From NCBI GenBank assembly GCA_016284885.1, contig JAEEPQ010000002.1, positions 1-60,388 on the forward strand: 60,388 nucleotides of DNA. The letters run 5' to 3'. Position 1 is the stretch's first letter. Each line of letters opens with the position of its first letter. The stretch comes from Desulfovibrio sp. (GTDB lineage: Bacteria > Desulfobacterota > Desulfovibrionia > Desulfovibrionales > Desulfovibrionaceae). The notes under the pieces are model-generated. The model made no database searches. It had not been told where the DNA came from and saw only the letters and a list, made by a program, of their open reading frames with translations. Shown piece by piece: positions 42,172-52,427 of this stretch. Made by a program: the position numbers and the translations under genes.

Positions 42172-44481
42172 ATGATCACCCTCATCGACAAGCCCACGGT
42201 CCTTGCCAGCGGCGCCCTCCTCTCCGAGGGGGAAGCCCGGGCCCGGGGCATAGGCCTTGACGAGGCCAGGAAGAACACCCTGGCCTACGGCATCCTCAAG
42301 GCCCACAGCGCCAGGGACGACGGCGACGGCATGCTGCACGTCAAGTTCGACGCCATGGCCTCCCATGACATCACCTTCGTAAGCATCGTCCAGACGGCCC
42401 GCGCCAGCGGGCTCGAGACCTTCCCCATCCCCTACGCGCTCACCAACTGCCACAACACCCTCTGCGCCGTCGGCGGCACCATCAACGAGGACGACCACGT
42501 CTTCGGCCTCACGGCCGCCCGCAAGTACGGCGGCATCTACGTGCCTGCCAACCTGGCCGTCATCCACCAGTACGTGCGCGAAATGATGGCCGGCTGCGGG
42601 CGCATGATACTCTGCTCCGACAGCCACACCCGCTACGGCGCCCTCGGCACCATGGGCGTTGGCGAAGGCGGTCCCGAACTCGTCAAGCAGCTGCTCTCGC
42701 GCACCTACGACATTCCCGAGCCCGAGGTCGTCCTGGTCTGGCTCGAGAACGCCCCCCAGCCCGGCGTCGGCCCCCAGGACGTGGCCCTCGCCCTCATCGG
42801 CGCCGTGTTCAAGAGCGGCTTCGTCAAGAACAAGGTGCTCGAGTTTGCCGGCCCCGGCATCGCCTCCCTCTCCGTGGACTACCGCTGCGGCATCGACGTC
42901 ATGACCACCGAGACCACCTGCCTCTCCTCCATCTGGGAGACGGACGGCAGGGTGAAGGACTACCTCGCCGGCTTCGGGCGTCCCGAAGAGTTCAAGGAGC
43001 TGACCCACGACAGGCCCGCGGCCTTCTGCTCGGCCATCAAGATAGACCTCGCCAGCATCGAGCCCATGATGGCCCTGCCCTTCCATCCCAGCAACGCCTA
43101 TCCCGTGGCCGAGGTCATCGCCCACGCCGACGAGCTCTTCGGCGAGATCGAAGTCCAGGCCCACAAGCAGTTCGGCAAGGCGGCCGGCGGCTTCGGCCTC
43201 AGGAAGAAGATCCGCGACGGCCAGGTCTGGGTCGATCAGGGCATCATCGCCGGCTGCGCGGGCGGCTCCTTCGAAAACCTCGCCACGGCGGCGGCCATGC
43301 TCGACGGCCGCGAGACCGGCAATTCCCTCTTCTCCCTCTCCGTCTATCCCGCCTCCGAACCCCAGGCCATCGCGCTCATGAAGAGCGGGGCCACGGCCAA
43401 GCTCATGGAGGCCGGCGCCATCGTCAAGAGCTGCTTTTGCGGCCCCTGCTTCGGCGCAGGCGACACCCCGGCCCACGGCGCCCTCTCCATACGCCACACC
43501 ACGAGGAACTTCCCCAACCGCGAAGGTTCCAAGCCCGGCGCCGGCCAGGCCTGCGGCGTGGCCCTCATGGACGCGCGCTCCATCGCTGCCACGGCCGCCA
43601 ACGGCGGCCGCCTCACGCCGGCTACGGAGATGGACTGGGACAAGATACGCTGCGACCTCGACTACAAGTTCGACAGCCGCGTCTACCAGATCCGCTGCTA
43701 CCAGGGCTTCGGCAAGGCCGACCCCGCGGCCGACCTCAAGTACGGCCCCAACATCGCCGACTGGCCCAAGATGCCACCCCTGCCCGACAACCTGCTCCTC
43801 AAGGTCGCGAGCGTCATCCGCGATCCCGTGACCACCACCGACGAGCTCATCCCCTCGGGCGAAACCTCCTCCCTGCGCTCCAACCCGCTCAAGCTGGCCG
43901 AGTTCGCGCTGGCCAGGCGCGATCCCCACTACGTGGCCAGAGCCAAGGAGATCTTCGCCGAGCAGCAGGCCCTGCGCGCCAACCCCGACGACGGCGGCCT
44001 CGCGGCCAGGCTCTCCGAGCTGCTCGAGCCTGTGAACCAGCTCGCCCCCGAAGTCTTCGCCCAGGTGGCTTGGGCGGGCCTCGAGCGCTTCGGCATCGGC
44101 TCCACCATCTTCGCCGTGAAGCCCGGCGACGGCAGCGCCCGCGAGCAGGCCGCCTCCAGCCAGAAGGTGCTCGGCGGCTGGGCCAACATCGCCGTGGAGT
44201 ACGCCACCAAGCGCTACCGCTCCAATCTCGTCAACTGGGGAATGCTGCCCTTCACGGCGCCTCTGGATCTGGGCAACCGGCTGCGCGTCGACGATCTCAT
44301 CCTCGTTCCCGGCATACGCCAAGCCCTCAAGAACAAGGCTGAGAGCGTCACGGCCTACCTGATGCAAGAAGGCATGGCGCAGGCCGAGAAGATCACCCTC
44401 TCGCTCGGCCACCTCACGGACGACGAGCGCCAGACCATACTCGACGGCTGCCTCATCAACTTCTACCGCGGCCAGGCATAG
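42172..44481 (+). CDS. Aconitase-family hydratase (YbhJ-like)
   Basis: 769-residue iron-sulfur dehydratase. Cluster ligands are likely the Cys of TETTCLSSIW and the CFCGPCFG pair; substrate-binding parts include SDSHTRYGALGTMGVGEGG and NFPNREGSKPG. The swivel domain lies in the last 200 residues (VEYATKRYRSNLVNWGMLPF). Proteins of this branch are often called hydratase rather than AcnA or AcnB, so citrate to isocitrate activity is probable but not certain. It begins 96 nt after the HMGL-type synthase, which makes a citrate-isocitrate pair plausible. Confidence 0.85.
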   Translation: MITLIDKPTVLASGALLSEGEARARGIGLDEARKNTLAYGILKAHSARDDGDGMLHVKFDAMASHDITFVSIVQTARASGLETFPIPYALTNCHNTLCAVGGTINEDDHVFGLTAARKYGGIYVPANLAVIHQYVREMMAGCGRMILCSDSHTRYGALGTMGVGEGGPELVKQLLSRTYDIPEPEVVLVWLENAPQPGVGPQDVALALIGAVFKSGFVKNKVLEFAGPGIASLSVDYRCGIDVMTTETTCLSSIWETDGRVKDYLAGFGRPEEFKELTHDRPAAFCSAIKIDLASIEPMMALPFHPSNAYPVAEVIAHADELFGEIEVQAHKQFGKAAGGFGLRKKIRDGQVWVDQGIIAGCAGGSFENLATAAAMLDGRETGNSLFSLSVYPASEPQAIALMKSGATAKLMEAGAIVKSCFCGPCFGAGDTPAHGALSIRHTTRNFPNREGSKPGAGQACGVALMDARSIAATAANGGRLTPATEMDWDKIRCDLDYKFDSRVYQIRCYQGFGKADPAADLKYGPNIADWPKMPPLPDNLLLKVASVIRDPVTTTDELIPSGETSSLRSNPLKLAEFALARRDPHYVARAKEIFAEQQALRANPDDGGLAARLSELLEPVNQLAPEVFAQVAWAGLERFGIGSTIFAVKPGDGSAREQAASSQKVLGGWANIAVEYATKRYRSNLVNWGMLPFTAPLDLGNRLRVDDLILVPGIRQALKNKAESVTAYLMQEGMAQAEKITLSLGHLTDDERQTILDGCLINFYRGQA

Positions 44482-44536
44482 CGCAGTCCAGGGCGCCCCG
44501 GCGTCCAGGGCGGCACATGCGGCAGACTCAACGAAG

Positions 44537-44576
44537 AGAGGCCGCCGGCTCCGCAGTTCCGGAACCGGCGGCCTCT
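44537..44576. terminator. Hairpin between convergent hydratase and serS
   Basis: Perfect 12-bp stem AGAGGCCGCCGG/CCGGCGGCCTCT with a 16-nt loop that can pair further. It lies 20 nt after the serS stop (minus) and 55 nt after the hydratase stop (plus); likely bidirectional. No long U-tract. Confidence 0.6.
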
Positions 44577-44596
44577 GAACATTGGCCCGGCAGGGG

Positions 44597-45886
44597 CTAG
44601 AACTGCCTGCCCGTGGGCTCGAGCACCTCGACGCCGCCCATGTAGGGGACGAGCACCTTGGGAAGGACAACGGATCCGTCCTTTTGCTGGCCGTTTTCGA
44701 GGATGGCCGCGATGGTCCTGCCGGTGGGCAGGCCCGAGCCGTTCAGGGTGTGCACGTACTGGGACTTGCCACCCTTGGGCTTGAAGCGGATGTTGGCGCG
44801 GCGGGCCTGGAAGTCGCCGCAGTTGGAGCAGGAGGAGATCTCCCGGTAGGTCTTCTGGCTGGGCAACCAGACTTCGAGGTCGTAGGTCTTGACCGCGCCG
44901 AAGCCCATGTCGCCCGTGCAGAGCACGATCTGGCGGTAGGGCAGCTCCAGGGCCTCCAGCAGGGCGCGGGCATGGCCGGTCAGAATCTCTAGCTGGTTGA
45001 AGCTGTCGTCGGGATGGGCAAAGCGCACCATCTCCACCTTGATGAACTGGTGCATGCGGATGAGGCCGCGCGTGTCCTTGCCGGCGGAGCCGGCCTCGGA
45101 GCGGAAGCAGGGGGTGGCCGCCGTGTAGCCTCGGGGCAGGTCCGCCTCGTCCAGCACCTCGCCGGCGTGAAGGTTGGTCAGGGGCACCTCGGCCGTGGGG
45201 ATGAGGTAGTAGTCCTGTTCGCGCAGCCGGAAGAGGTCCTCCTCGAACTTGGGGAGCTGTCCCGTGCCGGTCATGGTGGCGCTGTTGACAATGAAGGGCG
45301 GATTCACTTCGATATAGCCGTCCTTGAGGGTGTGCTGGTCCAGGAAGAAGTTGGCAAGCGCGCGGTCGAGGCGCGCGGCCCAGCCGAAGGAGACCACGAA
45401 GCGGCTGCCCGCCAGGCGCGCGGCGCGCTCGAAGTCGAGGGCGCCGTCGAGCTTCTGGCCCACCTCCCAGTGGGCGAGAGGCTCGTCTTCGAACTCCCGG
45501 GGCGAGCCCCAGCGGGCAATCTCGACATTCTCGGTCTCGTCCTTGCCCACGGGCACTGATGCGTCCGGGATGTTGGGCACGCCCATCATCCATTCCTCGA
45601 CCTTCGCCTTGGCTTCGACAGTCTCGGCATCACAGGCCTTGATCCTGTCGGAAAGCTTGCCCAGCTCCTGCAGCAGGGCCGAGGCGTCTGCGCCTTCCTT
45701 CTTCAGCTTCGCCACTTCCTGGGAGGCCTTATTGCGCTGGCCCTTCAGGGTCTCCACTTCCGCGATGAGCTTGCGGCGCCTGCCGTCGAGCTCCTGAAAT
45801 TCGTCGATGGTCAGCTTGGAGCGGCGGTCGCGCAGAGCTTTGGCCAGCACTTCAGGCTGCTTCTGTACCAGTTTGAGATCTAGCAT
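44597..45886 (-). CDS. serS: Serine--tRNA ligase
   Basis: Class II aminoacyl-tRNA synthetase charging tRNA-Ser and tRNA-Sec. N-terminal antiparallel coiled coil (about residues 30-100). Catalytic core with motif 2 ([23 protein letters not shown]) and motif 3 ([17 protein letters not shown]). 429 residues, normal length. Transcribed alone on the minus strand, divergent from the lipoprotein gene. Confidence 0.98.
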   Translation of the reverse strand: MLDLKLVQKQPEVLAKALRDRRSKLTIDEFQELDGRRRKLIAEVETLKGQRNKASQEVAKLKKEGADASALLQELGKLSDRIKACDAETVEAKAKVEEWMMGVPNIPDASVPVGKDETENVEIARWGSPREFEDEPLAHWEVGQKLDGALDFERAARLAGSRFVVSFGWAARLDRALANFFLDQHTLKDGYIEVNPPFIVNSATMTGTGQLPKFEEDLFRLREQDYYLIPTAEVPLTNLHAGEVLDEADLPRGYTAATPCFRSEAGSAGKDTRGLIRMHQFIKVEMVRFAHPDDSFNQLEILTGHARALLEALELPYRQIVLCTGDMGFGAVKTYDLEVWLPSQKTYREISSCSNCGDFQARRANIRFKPKGGKSQYVHTLNGSGLPTGRTIAAILENGQQKDGSVVLPKVLVPYMGGVEVLEPTGRQF

Positions 45887-46202
45887 TCTCCGTCCTCACG
45901 GCTCTCCGCCGCAAGCCCCGGGGATCCCCCGGCCCGCCGCGGAAGCATTCATGTTGCAGCCCACGCTCGCGCGTCCGGCTGGCAGGGCGCCTGGCCCTTG
46001 GCATGCGAACGGCTTTCCTAGCACGCCCGCCCCGCGCCTTGCAAGGCGGCATGTTTCCCCGTAACATAGACCTCTGCAAATTTGTTCTGTTTTCTCCGCC
46101 GTCCGCAGGCCAAGGCCAAGGCCGGCAACGCCAACCCGCGGCAGGCTTCGGCCTGCCCCAGCCCCGGGCCCGGTCCTGGGAAGGCACACGGAGGTACTCT
46201 CC
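45887..46202. other. Divergent intergenic region serS / lipoprotein
   Basis: About 315 nt, no gene. Contains the candidate plus-strand promoter at 46039-46067. No T-box or other structured leader for serS was recognised. Confidence 0.5.
46039..46067 (+). promoter_or_regulatory. Candidate promoter of the lipoprotein gene
   Basis: TTGCAA (46039-46044), 17-nt spacer, TAACAT (46062-46067); four of six in each box; leader of about 130 nt. Confidence 0.4.
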
Positions 46203-46784
46203 ATGAAAAAGCGTGCGCTTCTGCTCTCCTGCCTGCTCGTCCTCTGCGCCCTGCTTGCGGCCTGCGGCCCTAGCAACAGCGTCCGCCTGCTTGCGGTCAC
46301 GCCCGACAAGACCGTCCTGCCCTCGCCGTCGGCAGCCACCGTCACGGTCGTGAAGTTCGACGACAAGCGTCCCGATCCTAGCTCCATCGGCCTGCGCCGC
46401 GACAAGAGCTACTTCACCACCACGGACGACGCCAGAGAATGGGCCGGCCGGGCGGCGGCCAACGCCCTGGCTGCCCAGGGCTTCCAGGTTGCCTACGCCG
46501 GCACCACGGCCGAGGCCATCAAGGGCAAGCCCGACTACATGCTCACCGGATCGCTGCGCGACATCACCGTCACCGAGGACTCCATCTCCTCCTTCACCAC
46601 GACGGTCACAGTGAAGTACGCCCTGGCCAACAGCCAGAAGACCCTGCTCACCGAGACCCTCTCCTCGAGCCAGACGCACACCGGCCTGCCCTCCAGCAGC
46701 GCCGTCGAGAACTGCCTGCGCCAGACCCTTGCCGAGATAGTCAAGTCCATGGCTATCAAGGTGGCAGACAGGACCGGCCGCTAG
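46203..46784 (+). CDS. YajG-like lipoprotein
   Basis: 193 residues with a lipoprotein signal peptide (KKRALLLSCLLVLCALLAAC; lipobox LAAC). The mature part resembles the YajG family: VVKFDDKRPDP, AAANALAAQGFQV, YMLTGSLRDITV and conserved C-terminal helices. Probably anchored in the outer or inner membrane, function unknown in the family. GGAGG lies 7 nt before ATG. A large hairpin follows before the next gene. Confidence 0.8.
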   Translation: MKKRALLLSCLLVLCALLAACGPSNSVRLLAVTPDKTVLPSPSAATVTVVKFDDKRPDPSSIGLRRDKSYFTTTDDAREWAGRAAANALAAQGFQVAYAGTTAEAIKGKPDYMLTGSLRDITVTEDSISSFTTTVTVKYALANSQKTLLTETLSSSQTHTGLPSSSAVENCLRQTLAEIVKSMAIKVADRTGR

Positions 46785-46810
46785 ACCGCGTTCTCCCTTC
46801 CGTTTTCTCC

Positions 46811-46853
46811 CGGCCGGAGGGCTGGCCCCGCCAGCGCTCCGGCCGCGTTCTTT
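46811..46853 (+). terminator. Large hairpin between lipoprotein and following gene
   Basis: 9-bp outer stem CGGCCGGAG/CTCCGGCCG and 5-bp inner stem GCTGG/CCAGC separated by a G-G mismatch, loop CCCCG, then TTCTTTG. It ends only about 15 nt before the next ATG, so that gene would depend on read-through, or the hairpin regulates its translation. Confidence 0.65.
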
Positions 46854-46867
46854 GCGCCGGGGGCGCC

Positions 46868-47215
46868 ATGAGCCAGCCCATACTCCTCAAAGTCTACGCC
46901 AGCATATCCGGCGCCGCGCAAGGCCTTGCGGACGAGCTGAGGGAAGCCGTCCAGGACGCCGTGCACGCCGACGAGAGCCCCGCCGAGACGGTGACGCAAG
47001 ACGGCCCGCTCGTCCTCGTCTCCTTCGAGGGGCTCTACTTCCCCGTGGAGGAGGCGGCAGCCTGCATCAAGCGCCACCTGACCAAAGAGACCACGGGCAA
47101 GATGGACGTGCTGGACCTTGAGAACTGGACCATCACGCGCTTCACCCTCCAGGGCGGCTTCATGCAGGAGCGCTCGGGCTCCCTCAACAACGCTCTCGAC
47201 TTCAACGGCTTCTAG
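46868..47215 (+). CDS. Conserved hypothetical protein, 115 residues
   Basis: Function not recognised. A small soluble protein with alternating strands and helices (ILLKVYASISGAAQGL, LVLVSFEGLYFPVEEAAACI, WTITRFTLQGG). No signal peptide. ATG 46868 lies inside a longer track ORF, whose upstream part shadows the lipoprotein gene. A purine-rich stretch (CGGGGGCG) precedes it. It is convergent with mutL, ending 60 nt from the mutL stop. Confidence 0.6.
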   Translation: MSQPILLKVYASISGAAQGLADELREAVQDAVHADESPAETVTQDGPLVLVSFEGLYFPVEEAAACIKRHLTKETTGKMDVLDLENWTITRFTLQGGFMQERSGSLNNALDFNGF

Positions 47216-47275
47216 GTCCGGGCAAGGCCGGAACGCGCCTCTTGCCGGCCAAGCCGGCCAGGCTGGCCAAGTTGC

Positions 47276-49297
47276 CTATGACTGCCGGCGCTTGAAGAGC
47301 TTCTCCAGCGCCTGGGCGTCCCAGCGCAGAACCGCGGGACGGCCGTGCGGGCAGTATTCGCGCTCCGGCACGGCAAGCCAGTCCGACACGAGCTTGAGCG
47401 CCTCGTCCGGCGAGAGCCGCTGCCCGGCCTTGACGGCAGCCTTGCAGGCCATCTGCGCAAAGTGCGCGTTGAAGTCGTCCCTGCCACCGGCAAGGCAGGC
47501 CCGCAGAAACGCCTCGGCGACAGCGCGCTCCAGCATGGCGGGCATGGCCGAGACGGCAAGCCGTGCACCCGAGAGTTCGCCCTCGAAGCCGAGGCCCTCC
47601 AGCATGCCCTTGAGCTCGAGCCAGCGGGCGCTCTCCGGGGCCCGGAGAGAAAGCTCCAGGGGAAGCGCCAGCATCTGCCTTGCGCCGCGGTAGCCTCTGG
47701 TCGTGAACCTGGCAAAGAGGACGCGCTCGTGGGCCGCATGCTGGTCGAGCAGCACCAGGGCCCCCGTCTCGTCGCGCAGGACGAGGTAGGTATCCGCCAC
47801 CTGGCCAAGGTACTCCAGAGGGCCTGCCTTGAGCGGAGCTCTGGCTGACGTGCAGGCGCCATCCTGAACGGCGTCCTGCGGGGCAGCTCCCCACGGGGCG
47901 GGGCCGTCCGGCAGGCCTTCGCTGGCTGAGAGGACGTCGCGGACAGGCATGCCCGGCGGCAGAACCCGCGGCTGGTCAAGCGGAGCCTGGCAACCCTGCT
48001 CCGCTGCCTGCAACGACTCCAGCGGCGCCAGCGCCTCGTCGCCTAGCTTCGACACCACCCACTCCCCGTCGGCGCTGGCCTGAGCCGGCGCGCCAGTCTT
48101 CCGGGCAAAGGAGAGGGCAGGCGAAAGCGGCGCATCGATGCGCCCCCAGAACCCCTGTGGCGCCGGCTCGACCCCCTGGCTCCAGAGCGGGGCAGATCTC
48201 GCCGGAGCAAAGGCCGCGGACCGTTCCTGCAGGTCCTGGACTGCCTGTCCTTCCCCAGCAGAGGGGGCGCTTCCCGGCGCCTGGCCTGCCAGGTTGTCAA
48301 GCGCCTGGCGCAGGGCCGTCGCCACGCAGCCGAAGACGGCAGACTCGTCCCTGAAGCGCACCTCGCTCTTGGCGGGATGGACGTTGACGTCCACCTCGGT
48401 GGGATCGAGCTCCAGAAAGACGACGGCCTGCGGATGGTCCCGGCTGGTGATCCGGCCGCTGTAGGCCTCGCGCACGGCGGCAAAGACGGTCTTGTCCGTG
48501 ACGCTGCGGCCGTTGACGTAGACGAGCAGGCGTCCGCTCTTGGCCTGGCTCACGCTGGGATGCGCGCACAGGCCGTGGACGCGCATGCCGTGCTGGCTGT
48601 GATCGAAGGGCGCAAGGGCATCGGTGACGAGGCTCGGCCAGACGAGGCAGAGCCTGTCGAGCAGGGTCTGGCCCGGCAGGAAGTCAAGCAGCCTTCTGCC
48701 GTCGCTCTCCAGGGTGAAGCCCACGTCCGTGCGGGCAAGGGCAAGCCGCGCCAGCCACTCCTGGCAGCGCTTGATCTCGGTGGCGGGGCTGCGCAGGAAC
48801 TTGAGGCGAGCCGGCACGTTGGCAAAGAGGCCCCGCACCTCCACGATGGTGCCCCTGTGCAGGGCGCCGGGAGCCATGCCCTGCTCCTCGCCGTACTCCA
48901 CGCGCAGGACGTGGCTCTCCGTTTCCCCGCCGGGAAGGACGCAGGCAGAGGCCACGCTGAAGGAAGAGACGGAGGCGATGCTGGGAAGCGCCTCGCCGCG
49001 GAAGCCGTAGGACTGGATGCTTTCGAGGTCGCCGATGTCCGCAATCTTGCTCGTGGCATGCCTGGTCACCGCCAGCGCCAGGTCCTCGGCCCGTATGCCC
49101 GTGCCGTCGTCCTGCACGCGGATGAGCCCCTGCCCGCCGTTCTCGAGCGCCACGTCGATGCGCGTTGCCCAGGCATCGAGACTGTTCTCCACAAGCTCCT
49201 TGACCACGCTTGCGGGACGCTCGACCACCTCGCCTGCGGCAATCTGGTTGCACAGGGCTGGAGGAAGCAGGTTGATTCGTGAAGCCGGCATGCCCAT
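47276..49297 (-). CDS. mutL: DNA mismatch repair protein MutL
   Basis: Links mismatch recognition to strand incision. The GHKL ATPase domain is clear: NQIAAGEVVERPASVVKELVENSLDA, DDGTGI, TSKI, GFRGEAL. The C-terminal dimerisation/endonuclease domain has DQHAAHERVLFARF, ACKAAVKAG and YCPHGRP. The endonuclease consensus DQHA-x2-E-x4-E is retained except that the last Glu is Ala. ATG 49297 has GGAGG 5 nt upstream and gives 673 residues; the longer track ORF has no similarity upstream. No mutS is in the window. Confidence 0.95.
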   Translation of the reverse strand: MGMPASRINLLPPALCNQIAAGEVVERPASVVKELVENSLDAWATRIDVALENGGQGLIRVQDDGTGIRAEDLALAVTRHATSKIADIGDLESIQSYGFRGEALPSIASVSSFSVASACVLPGGETESHVLRVEYGEEQGMAPGALHRGTIVEVRGLFANVPARLKFLRSPATEIKRCQEWLARLALARTDVGFTLESDGRRLLDFLPGQTLLDRLCLVWPSLVTDALAPFDHSQHGMRVHGLCAHPSVSQAKSGRLLVYVNGRSVTDKTVFAAVREAYSGRITSRDHPQAVVFLELDPTEVDVNVHPAKSEVRFRDESAVFGCVATALRQALDNLAGQAPGSAPSAGEGQAVQDLQERSAAFAPARSAPLWSQGVEPAPQGFWGRIDAPLSPALSFARKTGAPAQASADGEWVVSKLGDEALAPLESLQAAEQGCQAPLDQPRVLPPGMPVRDVLSASEGLPDGPAPWGAAPQDAVQDGACTSARAPLKAGPLEYLGQVADTYLVLRDETGALVLLDQHAAHERVLFARFTTRGYRGARQMLALPLELSLRAPESARWLELKGMLEGLGFEGELSGARLAVSAMPAMLERAVAEAFLRACLAGGRDDFNAHFAQMACKAAVKAGQRLSPDEALKLVSDWLAVPEREYCPHGRPAVLRWDAQALEKLFKRRQS

Positions 49298-49438
49298 GGA
49301 CACCTCCCGGTGGAACTTGGCCGACAGCCAGACATTGCGGCCGCGGGCCATTTTTGCGAAGATGTCGCCCAGAGTCAAACCGCGCGCCATCCCCCGGCCG
49401 AGGCCTTTCCGGCTTCCCGGAACGCAGGGTCGCCGCGT

Positions 49439-49472
49439 CCCACGTTCGCCCATCCCACGTTCGCCCATCCCA
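49439..49472. repeat. 15-bp tandem duplication upstream of the zinc-ribbon gene
   Basis: CCCACGTTCGCCCAT occurs twice in direct succession with a partial third start, ending just before the GGGAGG Shine-Dalgarno sequence of the next gene. Confidence 0.8.
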
Positions 49473-49485
49473 AGGGAGGCTGTCC

Positions 49486-49800
49486 ATGACGCAGACCAAG
49501 AAGGTCGCATCCGCCCGTCCAGAGATCAATGCCCCGGACGGCGCCCTGCGCCACGGCTACGATCCCGAGCTCGTCTATGCCGAGTGCGGCCGCTGCGGGC
49601 AGCCCGTCTACCTGAAGCCGGGCCAGGCTACGGACATGCTGAACGAGATCGGCATCGACCCCCTGGAGCTTGATCCCTCCTGCATCCTCATCGCCGACGG
49701 CTGCCCCATGTGCTCCGCCGGCGGCAGGTACGGCATACGCATCCACCGCATCACCGACGTGCCCTTCGACAGGCGACCGCCCGAATTCGGCAACGCCTAG
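49486..49800 (+). CDS. Small zinc-ribbon-like hypothetical protein
   Basis: 104 residues. Two CxxC pairs (YAECGRCGQP and GCPMCSAGG) about 40 residues apart suggest a structural zinc site. The rest has no recognisable motif. GGGAGG lies 6 nt before ATG 49486; the longer track ORF has no support. It lies between divergent mutL and rpsA. Function unknown. Confidence 0.7.
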   Translation: MTQTKKVASARPEINAPDGALRHGYDPELVYAECGRCGQPVYLKPGQATDMLNEIGIDPLELDPSCILIADGCPMCSAGGRYGIRIHRITDVPFDRRPPEFGNA

Positions 49801-49883
49801 ACGGGGACGCCGAAAGGCTCCCCTCCTCCCCGCAAAGGCCCGCCACCGCCCGTCTGGACCCGCTTTTGGCCGGCACCTCTATC

Positions 49884-49910
49884 TTGCTAGTCCGCCCCTT
49901 TTCCTATAAA
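49884..49910 (+). promoter_or_regulatory. Candidate promoter of rpsA
   Basis: TATAAA at 49905-49910 with TTGCTA at 49884-49889 (15-nt spacer). CTAGTCC is repeated at 49887 and 49911, flanking the -10 region. Confidence 0.45.
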
Positions 49911-49941
49911 CTAGTCCATTGTCCTCGCGGAGGACAAAATC

Positions 49942-51678
<1,737 letters not shown>

Positions 51679-51705
51679 GCCACCTCCCATCCCAAGAGTT
51701 CACGG

Positions 51706-51738
51706 GGCCCGCCGCGCTGCATGCCGGCGGGCCTTTTT
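51706..51738 (+). terminator. Rho-independent terminator of rpsA
   Basis: 9-bp stem GGCCCGCCG/CGGCGGGCC (51706-51714 with 51725-51733), 10-nt loop, then TTTTT. 27 nt after the stop. Confidence 0.92.
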
Positions 51739-51926
51739 GCGTCCTGCGTTCCGGACATCCCGTTTCCGGCCCAGTTCCGGCCGCGCTGCCGCTCAACCGG
51801 TCTGCTGTCCAGATTGCGACGCGACATCGCGTAGTTGAACAGCATAACGACTGTAGCAAAGAGAGGAGGCGACAGCATCCCTTCCATGTCTGCTGCGTAG
51901 CGACCCGCCCCTCTCCCTGTGGGGAG

Positions 51927-51976
51927 GGGGGTCAAAAATTATGTCGCTTTGGGGGTCAGATTTAACGTCGCTTGAC
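51927..51976 (-). mobile_element. Solo end of an IS21-type insertion sequence (remnant)
   Basis: Two adjacent imperfect 24-bp repeats, GGGGGTCAAAAATTATGTCG... and GGGGGTCAGATTTAACGTCG..., end in CTTGACA. Read on the minus strand the element begins TGTCAAGCGACGTTAAATCT, with multiple terminal repeats as typical for IS21-family left ends. No istA or istB reading frame follows, so only the tip remains. Confidence 0.5.
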
Positions 51977-52230
51977 ATTCCTCTTCGCCGGAACGGCGGT
52001 ACCACCTTCGCCACAACGAAAGTGCAATGATCTCCGGAACGATAGTACTCCAAGACCGCAATATACAATTGAGCGTCACAACTCTCCTCCCAAATGCCGC
52101 TCAGGGCGCCTACCCTCAGAAGGGGAGGTCCGCCCTGCCTGGCGGCAGCTGCATGCATTGGTTTCAGCCTGCCATCAGCCAAAACGGCCAGAGGTGCGGG
52201 CTCCGAGCCCTTCCTCCGTACGGATTAAAA

Positions 52231-52293
52231 ATGAAATTAGCTTCTTTTTTCAAGTTGTTCAAAGAAAAGAAATTAAAATTTATTTTCAATTAG
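52231..52293 (+). CDS. Possible 20-residue cationic peptide ORF (doubtful)
   Basis: ATG to TAG encodes MKLASFFKLFKEKKLKFIFN, a Lys/Phe-rich, amphipathic-looking peptide in AT-rich DNA. No Shine-Dalgarno sequence and no relatives recognised; it may be chance in foreign DNA. Confidence 0.12.
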   Translation: MKLASFFKLFKEKKLKFIFN

Positions 52294-52361
52294 CATCTTG
52301 AACCTTGACAGGCTTGGGAAGCCTTTCGGCTCCGCAGGGCTGAAAGGAAAAACAGAACTGG

Positions 52362-52388
52362 AGCCGGACGCCAAAAGGCCGTCCGGCT
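52362..52388 (-). terminator. Hairpin at the 3' end of sppA
   Basis: 9-bp stem AGCCGGACG/CGTCCGGCT with a 9-nt loop, 40 nt downstream of the sppA stop on the minus strand. A T-run (TTTTT) occurs about 13 nt further along. Confidence 0.55.
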
Positions 52389-52427
52389 AAGGGCGCAGGA
52401 GGGAGAGCAGGAAGGTCCTGCCCGGCG

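Larger units (their letters stand above)
51739..52361. other. Gene-poor gap between rpsA and sppA
   Basis: About 620 nt with no supported gene. It contains a probable insertion-sequence end (51927-51976), local AT-rich DNA (52220-52310) with a 20-codon ORF, and ORF-track shadows without family resemblance. It looks like scarred sequence after insertion and loss of a mobile element. Confidence 0.6.

Noticed and set aside
41827-44670. 947-residue minus-strand ORF opposite the aconitase-family gene
   Set aside because: Antisense shadow with biased Gly/Ala/Val composition; the plus-strand frame has clear Fe-S motifs.
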